From Halopseudomonas pachastrellae (GTDB taxonomy: Bacteria > Pseudomonadota > Gammaproteobacteria > Pseudomonadales > Pseudomonadaceae): 64,000 bases of DNA. Location of the stretch: the NCBI RefSeq assembly GCF_900114765.1, contig NZ_FOUD01000012.1:1-64000 (forward strand), given 5' to 3'. The translations under genes were made by a program, and so were the position numbers. Of the stretch, positions 1-9,153 are shown piece after piece; the first letter of the stretch is position 1, and each line of letters begins with the position of its first letter. The notes under the pieces were generated by a model, which saw only the letters and a list, made by a program, of their open reading frames with translations, searched no databases and was not told where the DNA came from.

Positions 1-26
1 GCGTCGGCGAAGGTCATCTGCTTCAT
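1..26 (-). CDS. IS5-family transposase, first codons only (cut by window edge)
   Basis: An ATG at 26..24 on the minus strand opens MKQMTFAD, which I recognise as the N-terminus of a common Pseudomonas IS5-type transposase (DDE enzyme that cuts and joins the element ends). Only eight complete codons are inside the window, so no catalytic residue can be checked. The adjoining terminal-repeat-like sequence supports the call. Confidence 0.5.
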
Positions 27-90
27 CGGGAAACTCGGTGGGTGGGGTCGCGGTATTTTGCCAAATCAGAAAGTCTTTTTCAGAGTTTCC
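1..90 (-). mobile_element. Partial IS5-family insertion sequence (end of element)
   Basis: The minus strand from about 90 downwards begins GGAAACTCTGAAAAAG, looks like the terminal inverted repeat and leader of an IS5-type element, and leads into a transposase start codon at 26. The four bases just outside, CTAG at 91-94, fit the YTAR target that IS5 elements duplicate. The body and other end lie beyond the window, so the second target copy cannot be seen. The element sits downstream of rlmB, where pseudomonads usually carry rpsF. The identification rests on the terminal sequence and the first eight transposase codons. Confidence 0.6.
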
Positions 91-151
91 CTAGCGACCC
101 TGCAAGGGGTGAGTTACACCGACGGCGCCCACGGCACCGCCGGCATATAGG

Positions 152-898
152 TCAGCTCGATGCGCCGCGCTGGCGTACGGCTTCGAACAGGCAGATACCG
201 GTTGCTACCGACACGTTGAGACTGCTGACGCTGCCCGCCATGGGCAGCTTGGCCAGGAAGTCGCAATGCTCGCGTGTCAGACGCCGCATACCGGCTCCTT
301 CCGCCCCCATGATGATGATCGACGGCACAGTGAAATCAACGTCGTAGATCAGCTGATCCGCCTCGCCTGCCGTACCGACCACCCAGAGTCCGCGTTGCTT
401 GAGCTGCTTGAGAGTTCGACTGAGATTGGTCACTGCCACCAGCGGCACGGTTTCAGCCGCGCCACAGGCCACCTTGCGCACCGTCGGATTCAGACTGGCC
501 GAGCGATCGCGCGGCACGATCACCGCGTGTGCGCCAGCTGCATCGGCGCTGCGCAGGCAGGCGCCCAAGTTGTGCGGGTCGGTCACACCGTCCAGCACCA
601 GCAGCAAGGGCGCGCCCTCCAGCCGGTCCAGCATGTGCCCCAGCATCTCCTCGGACCACAGCTGACTGGGTACCACCTCGGCCACTACGCCTTGGTGCAC
701 GCCTTCGGCCTGCGCGTCCAGCTCGTCACCGGCGACACGCTGCAAGGCAACCCCCTGGCGCTCCGCCAGCGCAAGCAGCGCCTGCTGACGCTCGTTCAGA
801 CGTCCTGCCTGCAGCAGCAGGCGCTTGATCCGCTTGGGATGACGATCCAGCAGAGCCTGCACCGCGTGCAGGCCAAATACCCGCTCCAGATCACTCAT
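152..898 (-). CDS. rlmB: 23S rRNA (guanosine-2'-O-)-methyltransferase RlmB
   Basis: This 248-residue SpoU/TrmH-family enzyme methylates the 2'-O of G2251 in the 23S rRNA P-loop, using S-adenosylmethionine. All three SpoU motifs are present: DPHNLGACLRSADAAG at about 108-123, IIMGAEGAGMRRL at about 194-206, and the knot motif around SSLNVSVATGICLFE near the C-terminus. A short N-terminal substrate-binding domain precedes them. I chose the ATG at 898 rather than the in-frame TTG at 904, because MSDLE matches the family start. The start lies 2 bases after the rnr stop, so the two genes are probably cotranscribed. Confidence 0.96.
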   Translation of the reverse strand: MSDLERVFGLHAVQALLDRHPKRIKRLLLQAGRLNERQQALLALAERQGVALQRVAGDELDAQAEGVHQGVVAEVVPSQLWSEEMLGHMLDRLEGAPLLLVLDGVTDPHNLGACLRSADAAGAHAVIVPRDRSASLNPTVRKVACGAAETVPLVAVTNLSRTLKQLKQRGLWVVGTAGEADQLIYDVDFTVPSIIIMGAEGAGMRRLTREHCDFLAKLPMAGSVSSLNVSVATGICLFEAVRQRGASS

Positions 899-900
899 AC

Positions 901-3480
901 TCAACGGGCCTTGCGCTTGCGTGGGCCACGGTTATCACCGGCTGGCTTCTTGCCTGCGGGCTTGGCGCCAGCGGCCGGCTTGGCCGACTTGCCCTTACCC
1001 TTGCTTGCCGGCGCCTTGCCAGCGCCGGAGCCAGAGCGCCCTTTACTGCGCGGCTCCGACTCACCTGCGGCGCGGCGGGCATCTGCCAGCAGCTTTTCAC
1101 GCATTGCCCGACTGGCGGACACCTGACGCTCTGCAGCCGCCGGCTGCGGGGTGTCTGCGGCCATTTCAAAGTCGATCTTGCGATCATCCAGATCCACCCG
1201 GGCGACCTGCACACGTACCGGATCACCAAGACGGAAGCGCCTGCCGGAGCGCTCACCAACCAGCGCGTGATGCACCGCATCAAACACGTAGTAATCGGCC
1301 GGCAGCGCTGTGACGTGCAGCAAGCCCTCGACGTAGATATCGGTCAGCTCGATAAACAGACCAAAGCTGGTGGCAGCGGTGACCAGACCGTCAAAGCTTT
1401 CGCCCACCTTATCCTGCATGAATTCGCACTTGAGCCAGCTGACCACATCACGGGTCGCCTCATCCGCCCGGCGCTCGTTCTGCGAGCACTGCTCGCCCAG
1501 CTCGGCCAGACGCTGATGGTCGTACGGGTAGATGCGCCCCTTCGGCATCACACCGGCACCGGCACGGCGAACCAGATCGGTCTTGCGACGCGAGCGGATC
1601 ACACTGCGAATGGCGCGATGCACCAGCAAGTCCGGATAACGCCGGATCGGCGAGGTAAAGTGGGTATAGGCCTCGTAATTCAGACCAAAGTGGCCGGCAT
1701 TGTCCGGGCTGTAGACCGCCTGGCTAAGCGAGCGCAGCATGACCGTCTGAATCAGCTGGGCATCAGGGCGCCCCTGCACCTTGGCCAGCACCGCCGCGTA
1801 ATCTTCCGGCGTCGGCACACCCTTCTTGCGCGTCAGACTCAAGCCCTGGGAGTTGAGAAACTCGCGCAGGCGCTCCACCTTCTCGGCCTGCGGGCCATCG
1901 TGCACGCGGTACAGACCGGGCAACTCAAGCTCCTGCAGGAAACGCGCAGTAGCCACGTTGGCGCAGAGCATGCACTCTTCAACAATCTTGTGAGCATCAT
2001 TGCGCGTGGTCGGGCGAATCTCGACGATCTTGCGATCTTCACCAAAGACCATACGGGTTTCAGTGGTCTCGAAATCAATCGCGCCACGCCCCTGCCGCGC
2101 CTTGGCCAGGGCCTTGTAAAGCTCGTACAGGTTCTCCAGGTGCGGCAGCACCTCGGCATACTCATCGCGCAGCGCCTTGCCTTCACGGCTGCGCGGCTGC
2201 TCCAGCATGCTGGAGACCTTGTTGTAGGTCAGCCGCGCGTGGGAGTGGATCACCCCTTCGTAGAACTCGAAGTCGGTCAGCTCACCGGTCTTGGAGATAG
2301 TCATCTCACAGACCATTGCCAGGCGATCAACATGCGGATTCAACGAGCACAAGCCGTTGGACAGCGCCTCCGGCAGCATGGGGATCACTTCACTGGGGAA
2401 GTACACCGAGGTGCCACGCAGCTCGGCCTCTTCGTCCAGCGCCGAGCCGACCGGCACGTAGTGCGACACGTCAGCGATGGCAACGTAGAGCTTCCAGCCA
2501 CCGGAGAACAGCCGCCAGCCACTGGCCTTGTGCGGCTCACAATAGAGCGCATCGTCAAAGTCGCGGGCGTCTTCACCGTCAATGGTGACCAGCGGCAGGT
2601 GGCGCAGGTCGACACGCTTGAGCTTGTCCTTCTCGACCACGTGATCCTTCAGGCGCTCAGCTTCCTTGATGACTGCATCGGGCCATTCGCTGGGAATGTC
2701 GTAGCTGCGCAGCGCGACTTCGATTTCCATGCCTGGCGCCATGTAGTCGCCAACCACTTCAATCACCTCACCCTGGGCCTGACGACTCATGGTCGGCCAC
2801 TGGGTGATGCGCACCTCGGCGTACTGGCCGTGCTTGACGCCGCCCTTGGCGTTCGGCGCAATCAGCACGTCATGCTGAATGCGGGCGTTGTCAGCAACCA
2901 CAAAGCCGATGCCGTTTTCTTCGTAATAGCGCCCCACCAGAATCTCGTGGGCACGGGCTATCACCTCGACAACCGCACCTTCGCTACGGCCACGGCGATC
3001 TACGCCGGTGACACGCCCGAGAACGCGGTCGCCATCAAATACCAGGCGCATCTGCGAGGGGCCGAGGAACAGGTCTTCACCGCCGTCGTCCGGCACCAGA
3101 AAGCCGAAACCGTCACGATGCCCCTGAACCCGTCCGGGGATCAGGTCCAGCTTGTCGACTGGTGCGTAGGCACCGCGCCGCGTGTAGATCACCTGACCGT
3201 CACGCTCCATGGCGCGCAGGCGTCGGCGTAGAGCCTCGATACTTTCTTCGTCCTGCAGCCCGAACTCCTGCTGCAGCTGGGCGCGCGTCGCCGGCGCGCC
3301 ACGATTCTCCAGCAGCTGAAGGATCAGCTCGCGACTGGGAATGGGGTTGTCATACTTTTCTGCTTCGCGCCGCGCCTCAGGGTCCATCTGACTCCAGTCA
3401 GACGACACAGCGGAGTTGGGGGAAGCGTTGGATGTGGTCGACCGGGAGGTCGAACCGGGAGATTTGGTCTTTTTCGTCAT
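901..3480 (-). CDS. rnr: Ribonuclease R
   Basis: This 859-residue 3'-to-5' hydrolytic exoribonuclease degrades structured RNA and acts in mRNA decay, rRNA quality control and trans-translation. The layout is canonical: N-terminal winged-helix region, two cold-shock domains (about 100-260), a central RNB domain whose catalytic metal-binding core DGEDARDFDD is at 301-310, an S1 domain (about 690-775), and a Lys/Arg/Gly/Ala-rich basic tail from about 790. Its length is slightly above that of E. coli RNase R. It precedes rlmB by 2 bases, a conserved pairing in gammaproteobacteria. Confidence 0.97.
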   Translation of the reverse strand: MTKKTKSPGSTSRSTTSNASPNSAVSSDWSQMDPEARREAEKYDNPIPSRELILQLLENRGAPATRAQLQQEFGLQDEESIEALRRRLRAMERDGQVIYTRRGAYAPVDKLDLIPGRVQGHRDGFGFLVPDDGGEDLFLGPSQMRLVFDGDRVLGRVTGVDRRGRSEGAVVEVIARAHEILVGRYYEENGIGFVVADNARIQHDVLIAPNAKGGVKHGQYAEVRITQWPTMSRQAQGEVIEVVGDYMAPGMEIEVALRSYDIPSEWPDAVIKEAERLKDHVVEKDKLKRVDLRHLPLVTIDGEDARDFDDALYCEPHKASGWRLFSGGWKLYVAIADVSHYVPVGSALDEEAELRGTSVYFPSEVIPMLPEALSNGLCSLNPHVDRLAMVCEMTISKTGELTDFEFYEGVIHSHARLTYNKVSSMLEQPRSREGKALRDEYAEVLPHLENLYELYKALAKARQGRGAIDFETTETRMVFGEDRKIVEIRPTTRNDAHKIVEECMLCANVATARFLQELELPGLYRVHDGPQAEKVERLREFLNSQGLSLTRKKGVPTPEDYAAVLAKVQGRPDAQLIQTVMLRSLSQAVYSPDNAGHFGLNYEAYTHFTSPIRRYPDLLVHRAIRSVIRSRRKTDLVRRAGAGVMPKGRIYPYDHQRLAELGEQCSQNERRADEATRDVVSWLKCEFMQDKVGESFDGLVTAATSFGLFIELTDIYVEGLLHVTALPADYYVFDAVHHALVGERSGRRFRLGDPVRVQVARVDLDDRKIDFEMAADTPQPAAAERQVSASRAMREKLLADARRAAGESEPRSKGRSGSGAGKAPASKGKGKSAKPAAGAKPAGKKPAGDNRGPRKRKAR

Positions 3481-3550
3481 AGGCGCCTATTGAACCGAAA
3501 ATCAATGCCACATGCACCTGTTTGCAGGATAATTTTTTTCACGTCAGGGG

Positions 3551-3579
3551 TTTACAAGTCCGCTACGACTATCTAAGAT
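3551..3579 (+). promoter_or_regulatory. Predicted sigma-70 promoter for the tRNA-Leu pair
   Basis: TTTACA at 3551-3556 and TAAGAT at 3574-3579 are separated by exactly 17 bases, giving a predicted start near 3586. It lies about 60 bases ahead of the first tRNA-Leu and divergent from rnr. No other promoter of comparable match is seen between rnr and the tRNA. Confidence 0.6.
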
Positions 3580-3646
3580 TCGCGCCGTCAACAGGAAACA
3601 GCTATCGCAGTGAGCTCCGGTTCAGCATAGCAGCTCCAGATGACAT

Positions 3647-3733
3647 GCCCAGGTGGTGAAATTGGTAGACACGCTAGCTTCAGGTGCTAGTGGCCTTACG
3701 GCCGTGGAAGTTCGAGTCTTCTCCTGGGCACCA
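3647..3733 (+). tRNA. tRNA-Leu (anticodon CAG), copy 1
   Basis: This 87-nucleotide class II tRNA has the acceptor stem GCCCAGG/CCTGGGC, a leucine-type D-arm, anticodon stem CTAGC/GCTAG with CAG at 3681-3683, a long variable arm (GGCC-TTAC-GGCC), a TTCGAGT T-loop and an encoded CCA end. It reads CUG codons, the dominant leucine codon in this GC-rich genome. Confidence 0.97.
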
Positions 3734-3739
3734 ATTCAG

Positions 3740-3767
3740 AAAAAACCGAGCAGCTGCTCGGTTTTTT
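3740..3767 (+). terminator. Rho-independent terminator after tRNA-Leu copy 1
   Basis: A perfect palindrome, with arm AAAAAACCGAGCAG at 3740-3753 and its complement at 3754-3767, ends in a run of six T. It begins 7 bases after the tRNA CCA. The A and T runs on both sides would let it act in either direction. Confidence 0.8.
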
Positions 3768-3782
3768 CAGCTTAAAGAAATC

Positions 3783-3869
3783 GCCCAGGTGGTGAAATTG
3801 GTAGACACGCTAGCTTCAGGTGCTAGTGACCTCACGGTCGTGGAAGTTCGAGTCTTCTCCTGGGCACCA
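3783..3869 (+). tRNA. tRNA-Leu (anticodon CAG), copy 2
   Basis: This second 87-nucleotide copy has the same acceptor, D, anticodon (CAG at 3817-3819) and T arms as copy 1 and an encoded CCA. It differs only in the variable arm, which reads GACC-TCAC-GGTC, so the paired changes keep the arm base-paired. It begins only 16 bases after the terminator of copy 1. Confidence 0.97.
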
Positions 3870-3881
3870 ATTTCGTAAAAG

Positions 3882-3907
3882 AACCGAGCCATGCGCTCGG
3901 TTTTTTT
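3882..3907 (+). terminator. Rho-independent terminator after tRNA-Leu copy 2
   Basis: Arm AACCGAGC at 3882-3889, a 5-base loop and GCTCGGTT at 3895-3902 are followed by a T run to 3907. The stem core CCGAGC is the same as in the terminator after copy 1, as expected if the tRNA and terminator were duplicated together. Confidence 0.8.
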
Positions 3908-3949
3908 ATGCCTGATGTTCGCCCCCTCCCCCACACAAAGCCCAGGCAT

Positions 3950-3972
3950 AAAAAAAGCGCCCCGAAGAGCGC
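3950..3972 (-). terminator. Rho-independent terminator of purA
   Basis: On the minus strand, GCGCTC-TTCG-GGGCGC (3972 to 3957) forms a 6-bp stem closed by a stable TTCG tetraloop and followed by six T (3956-3951). It starts 19 bases after the purA stop codon. Confidence 0.8.
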
Positions 3973-3990
3973 CTTTTTCAACAGCAGTAC

Positions 3991-5334
<1,344 letters not shown>

Positions 5335-6525
5335 TCACGAATTCAGTTGAACGACCTGCCAACGGCCGTCACGCCAGGTCAACACACGGTCACAACCGTG
5401 GGTCATCGCTTCACTATCCGCCTGCCCTGGCAGCGCTAAAATCACGCGCTGCCCTGCTGCGCGCTGCTCAGCCACGGCCTGCTGCAGGCCAGCTTCGGCG
5501 CTATAGGGCGCCCAGATAGCCGCAACCGGCTCGGCACCAGCGATCTGGCCGCGCTGAACGAGAAAGCGCAAATCGGTCGAGAAACCGGTAGCCGGGCGCG
5601 CACGCCCAAAGTCGCTACCGATATCGTCATAACGACCACCCTGGGCGACACTCTGGCCAAGCCCCGGCACAAAGGCGGCAAACACCACGCCCGTGTGGTA
5701 ATGGTAGCCACGCAATTCACCCAGGTCGAAATACAGCGGCACATCAGGGTAGTTGCGCGCCAACACCTGCGCCACTTCAGCCAGATCATCCAGCGCAGCC
5801 ATAACCGCCTCAGGCGCGCCGTCGAGCAGCGCGTGGGCGCGATCAAGCACCTCAACCCCACCGGACAGCTCAACCAGACTGCACAGCATGGCGCCCAACG
5901 AGGCCTGCTCAAGCGAACCAGCCAACTCGGCCACCTCGTCAACGGCCTTGCGCTGCAGGGCATCGAACAGCGCACTTTCGGTCGACTCATCTACCCCGGC
6001 CGCCTGAATCAGGCCGCGATAGATGCCGACGTGCCCGATATCCAGATGCACACCCTCGACACGGCACAGCGCCAGGGTCTCGAGCATCAGGGAGATAACT
6101 TCGATGTCGCTGGCACTGGAGGCGTCGCCATACAGCTCAGCCCCCAGCTGGATCAGACTGCGCGAGGTGGACAGCGCCCGCGGACGCGTATGCAGCACGC
6201 TACCGCAGTAGCACAGACGCGACGGCCCCTCGGCGCCCAGCGTGTGCGCATCGATACGCGCAACCTGCGGCGTGATGTCGGCGCGCAGGCCAAGCATGCG
6301 CCCGGATAGCTGATCGATCATTTTGAAAGTTTGCAGCTCAAGATCATGGCCAGCGCCAGTGAGCAGCGATTCGAGGTATTCGATGTGCGGGGTGATGACC
6401 AAGTCATACCCCCAACGGGAGAACAGATCCAGCAGCTGTCGACGAGCTGTTTCAATACGTACCGCCTCACGGGGCAGCACTTCGTCGATGCCGTCAGGCA
6501 ACAGCCAGCGATCTACACTAGGCAT
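5335..6525 (-). CDS. hisZ: ATP phosphoribosyltransferase regulatory subunit HisZ
   Basis: This 396-residue paralogue of histidyl-tRNA synthetase has lost aminoacylation. It pairs with a short-form HisG to make the feedback-regulated first enzyme of histidine biosynthesis. The N-terminal half shows class II synthetase-like motifs (PDGIDEVLP near residue 10, [12 protein letters not shown] at about 79-90), and [18 protein letters not shown] lies in the C-terminal half. The C-terminal anticodon-binding domain of true HisRS is missing. HisZ implies a short HisG elsewhere in the genome. The position between purA and hflC matches other pseudomonads. Confidence 0.95.
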   Translation of the reverse strand: MPSVDRWLLPDGIDEVLPREAVRIETARRQLLDLFSRWGYDLVITPHIEYLESLLTGAGHDLELQTFKMIDQLSGRMLGLRADITPQVARIDAHTLGAEGPSRLCYCGSVLHTRPRALSTSRSLIQLGAELYGDASSASDIEVISLMLETLALCRVEGVHLDIGHVGIYRGLIQAAGVDESTESALFDALQRKAVDEVAELAGSLEQASLGAMLCSLVELSGGVEVLDRAHALLDGAPEAVMAALDDLAEVAQVLARNYPDVPLYFDLGELRGYHYHTGVVFAAFVPGLGQSVAQGGRYDDIGSDFGRARPATGFSTDLRFLVQRGQIAGAEPVAAIWAPYSAEAGLQQAVAEQRAAGQRVILALPGQADSEAMTHGCDRVLTWRDGRWQVVQLNS

Positions 6526-6576
6526 TTTTTAAACCTTTCATACAGGGTGCCGAGCCTCTGCGTGACGCTCAGACAC

Positions 6577-6762
6577 CTAGCGAACCAGATACAGGCACAA
6601 GGTCCCGATCAACATACTGGCAAGACCTGCCAGCCTTATCTGACGCACACCCAGCTCGGCGATACCACCCAGCAGACGCTGCCAGCGCGCCGGCATCAGA
6701 AAGGGCAGTATGCCCTCGATTACCAGCACCAGACAGAGTGCCGTCAAGATTTCCTGCAACAT
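6577..6762 (-). CDS. DUF2065 small inner-membrane protein (YjeT-like)
   Basis: This 61-residue protein has two hydrophobic segments, about residues 5-24 and 42-60, separated by a short basic stretch (PARWQRLL). It matches the DUF2065/YjeT family in size and in location between purA/hisZ and hflC. Its function is unknown. The ATG at 6762 (MLQEIL) follows a G-rich ribosome-binding stretch; an upstream in-frame start would add a non-family N-terminus running into the hflC terminator. Two terminators separate it from hflC. Confidence 0.8.
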   Translation of the reverse strand: MLQEILTALCLVLVIEGILPFLMPARWQRLLGGIAELGVRQIRLAGLASMLIGTLCLYLVR

Positions 6763-6818
6763 GCCCGCCCCCGTCAGCACCACCTCTGCCAGCGCGTCAA
6801 GCAGCGTGGACCGGTCAC

Positions 6819-6841
6819 AAAAAAGCCGGGATTTCCCGGCT
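6819..6841 (-). terminator. Second rho-independent terminator downstream of hflC
   Basis: On the minus strand, AGCCGGGA (6841-6834) pairs with TCCCGGCT (6831-6824) across a tiny loop, followed by six T (6824-6819). It is the second of two minus-strand hairpins between hflC and the DUF2065 gene and lies 57 bases upstream of the latter's start. Confidence 0.75.
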
Positions 6842-6914
6842 GCGCAAGTGTACCACGTTTTGCGCGGCCAGCACCTGCGCAAATCCGCAGCCACCCATCA
6901 CCAGCCCAGACAGC

Positions 6915-6941
6915 AAAACGGGCTACCCAAGGGTAGCCCGT
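6915..6941 (-). terminator. First rho-independent terminator downstream of hflC
   Basis: An 11-bp perfect inverted repeat, ACGGGCTACCC at 6918-6928 and its complement at 6931-6941, is followed on the minus strand by a short T run. It lies 18 bases after the hflC stop codon. Confidence 0.75.
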
Positions 6942-6959
6942 CTTTCGGAGCCAAGGCAC

Positions 6960-7835
6960 TCAGCGTTGCAGCGGATCAGCCTGCATATACTTGAAGAACT
7001 CGCTTTCCGGGTCCAACACCAGCATATCGGACTTGTTGGCAAAGCTCTCACGGTACGCCTGCAGACTACGCGAGAAGGAGTAAAACTCCGGGTCCTTGTT
7101 ATAGGCCTCAGCATAGATCGCTGCCGCCTGCGCATCGCCATCACCGCGAATCTTCTCGGACTCACGGAACGCCTCGGCAACGATCACGCGCTGCTGACGA
7201 TCAGCATCGGCGCGAATCCCCTCGGCCAGCTCGGCACCCTTGGCGCGATGTTCACGCGCCTCACGCTCACGCTCGGTACTCATGCGATCGAATACGCTGC
7301 GGTTTACCTCGGCCGGCAGATCAATCGCCTTGACCCGCACATCTAGCACCTCGATACCTAGCTCGCGACGGGCGTTTTCATCCAGGGTAGCCGTGATGTC
7401 AGCCATAAGCTGATCGCGCTCACCGGACACAACCTCGTGCAGAGTACGGCGCGCCACCTCGTTGCGCAGACCCGATTCCAGCTGGCGCGACAGACGCTCT
7501 TCAGCGATGGCACGCAGACCGGAGGTCGCGGTGTAGAAGCGCTGCACATCAGCGATGCGCCACTTGGCGTAGGAATCCACCATCAGCGCCTTCTTCTCCA
7601 GCGTCAGATAGCGCTGAGTAGCGGTATCCAGCGTCAGCAGACGACCGTCAAAGGATTGCGCCTCCTGCACAAACGGCAGTTTGAAGTGCAGACCCGGCGG
7701 CACATCGTTCTTCACCACCTTACCGAACTGCAGCACAATCGCGCGCTCGGTTTGATCGACTACGAAGAAGCTGTTCCAGCCAACGATGACCGCGGCCAGC
7801 AGCACAATCAATCCAAACAGTGATTTGTTACTCAT
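6960..7835 (-). CDS. hflC: HflC, modulator of FtsH protease
   Basis: This 291-residue SPFH/band-7 protein forms, with HflK, a membrane ring around FtsH that limits access of substrates to the protease. An N-terminal membrane anchor (about residues 7-25) is followed by a periplasmic band-7 domain beginning FFVVDQTERAIVLQFGK and an alanine/glutamate-rich coiled-coil stretch (about 180-250). Its ATG overlaps the hflK stop by one base (TGATG), indicating translational coupling. Two terminators follow. Confidence 0.96.
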   Translation of the reverse strand: MSNKSLFGLIVLLAAVIVGWNSFFVVDQTERAIVLQFGKVVKNDVPPGLHFKLPFVQEAQSFDGRLLTLDTATQRYLTLEKKALMVDSYAKWRIADVQRFYTATSGLRAIAEERLSRQLESGLRNEVARRTLHEVVSGERDQLMADITATLDENARRELGIEVLDVRVKAIDLPAEVNRSVFDRMSTEREREAREHRAKGAELAEGIRADADRQQRVIVAEAFRESEKIRGDGDAQAAAIYAEAYNKDPEFYSFSRSLQAYRESFANKSDMLVLDPESEFFKYMQADPLQR

Positions 7836-9043
7836 CAGCGGGACTCCCTGGAGCGCAGATCACGCTGCTGCGAAGCAGGCGTACGGGCGGACGAATCACT
7901 CGACACAATCGGCGGTACACCAGAGGACGAGCTGCTGGATGAACCACTACCACTCTGGCTCATCAGCTTGTCGAGCGGCAGGTACAGCAGATTGTTGCTG
8001 CCCTCCCCACCAGCGACCAGCACCTTGCTGGTGTTGCTCAGAACATTCTGCATGGCCTCGATGTACATGCGCTCGCGCAGCACCTCAGGTGCTAACACGT
8101 ATTGCTCCAGCAGCAGATCAAAGCGTCTCGCCTCACCCTCGGCGCGGGCAACGACTTCATCGCGATAACCATTGGCCTCTTCCAGCATCCGCTGGGCCCG
8201 ACCGCGGGCTTCCGGAATCACGCCATTGGCGTAGGCTTCGGCCTGGTTGCGCGCACGCACCTCGTCTTCCTTGGCACGGATAACGTCATCAAACGCATCC
8301 TGCACCTCGGCCGGCGCCTGGGCGTTCTCGATGTTTACCTGAGTCACCGCGATGCCGGTGTTATAGCTATCCAGATAACGCTGCAGACGCTCGGTGACTT
8401 CAACCGCCATCTGCTCACGCCCCTCGGTCAGCACCTGGTGCATCGGCGTGGAGCCTACAACGTGGCGCACGGCACTTTCAGTGGCATGACGCAAACTGGT
8501 CTCAGGATCTTCGACCTTGAGCACAAAGTTCTCGAGATTGGAGATGCGGTACTGAATCGCGACCGGCACTTCAACGATGTTCTCGTCTTCGGTCAGCATC
8601 TGACCCTGCTGACGATAGGAACGTACCTGCGTCACGTTACGCTGGAACTTCTTCTCGATCGGGGGGAAGTACAGGTGCAGACCCGGACCGACGGTGCGGT
8701 GATACTCACCAAAGCGCAGAACGACCGCCTGCTCCTGCTCATTGACCATATAAACGGCCTTGAATACCCAGAAGCCGAGAATCAGCACCAGGCCCAGCGC
8801 CCACATCCAGCCGGGAATACCCGCGCCACCAGTGCTGCTGCCGCCAGAACCGCCGTTTCGGTTGCTGCGCCTACCCGAGCCGAACAGGTTGTTCAGGCTG
8901 TCCTGCAGCTTGCGCAGCGCCTCGTCCAGGTCAGGTGGACCCTGCTTGCCGCCGCGATTTCCACCGCCGCCGCCATTACCGCCACTGCCCCAGGGATCCT
9001 GGTCATTAGAATTGTTGCCGCCACCAGGCTCATTCCAGGCCAT
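7835..9043 (-). CDS. hflK: HflK, modulator of FtsH protease
   Basis: This 402-residue partner of HflC has a Gly/Asn-rich cytoplasmic N-terminus (about 1-70), a single membrane segment (about 77-97), the SPFH domain starting near YMVNEQEQAVVLRFGEY, a long Ala/Glu coiled coil (about 240-330) and a Ser/Gly-rich C-terminal tail (about 350-385). The start has a good ribosome-binding site (GGAGA, 7-base spacing). hflX lies 110 bases upstream on the same strand. Confidence 0.96.
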   Translation of the reverse strand: MAWNEPGGGNNSNDQDPWGSGGNGGGGGNRGGKQGPPDLDEALRKLQDSLNNLFGSGRRSNRNGGSGGSSTGGAGIPGWMWALGLVLILGFWVFKAVYMVNEQEQAVVLRFGEYHRTVGPGLHLYFPPIEKKFQRNVTQVRSYRQQGQMLTEDENIVEVPVAIQYRISNLENFVLKVEDPETSLRHATESAVRHVVGSTPMHQVLTEGREQMAVEVTERLQRYLDSYNTGIAVTQVNIENAQAPAEVQDAFDDVIRAKEDEVRARNQAEAYANGVIPEARGRAQRMLEEANGYRDEVVARAEGEARRFDLLLEQYVLAPEVLRERMYIEAMQNVLSNTSKVLVAGGEGSNNLLYLPLDKLMSQSGSGSSSSSSSGVPPIVSSDSSARTPASQQRDLRSRESR

Positions 9044-9153
9044 AGCGTTCTCCGTTATCTGTAACCAATCAAAGCCCGGGCCGCCAGCGACCCGAAACAG
9101 GGTGCAATCCTACCGTAAACCTGACAGGGGACGCGAACCCGCCTCCCCCGCTT

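Noticed and set aside
1267..3231. Long plus-strand open frame opposite rnr
   Set aside because: rnr is unmistakable on the other strand with intact motifs. The plus-strand frame lacks recognisable domains and reflects high GC; similar shadows opposite purA (4399-5307) and thiC (43304-44509) were rejected for the same reason.
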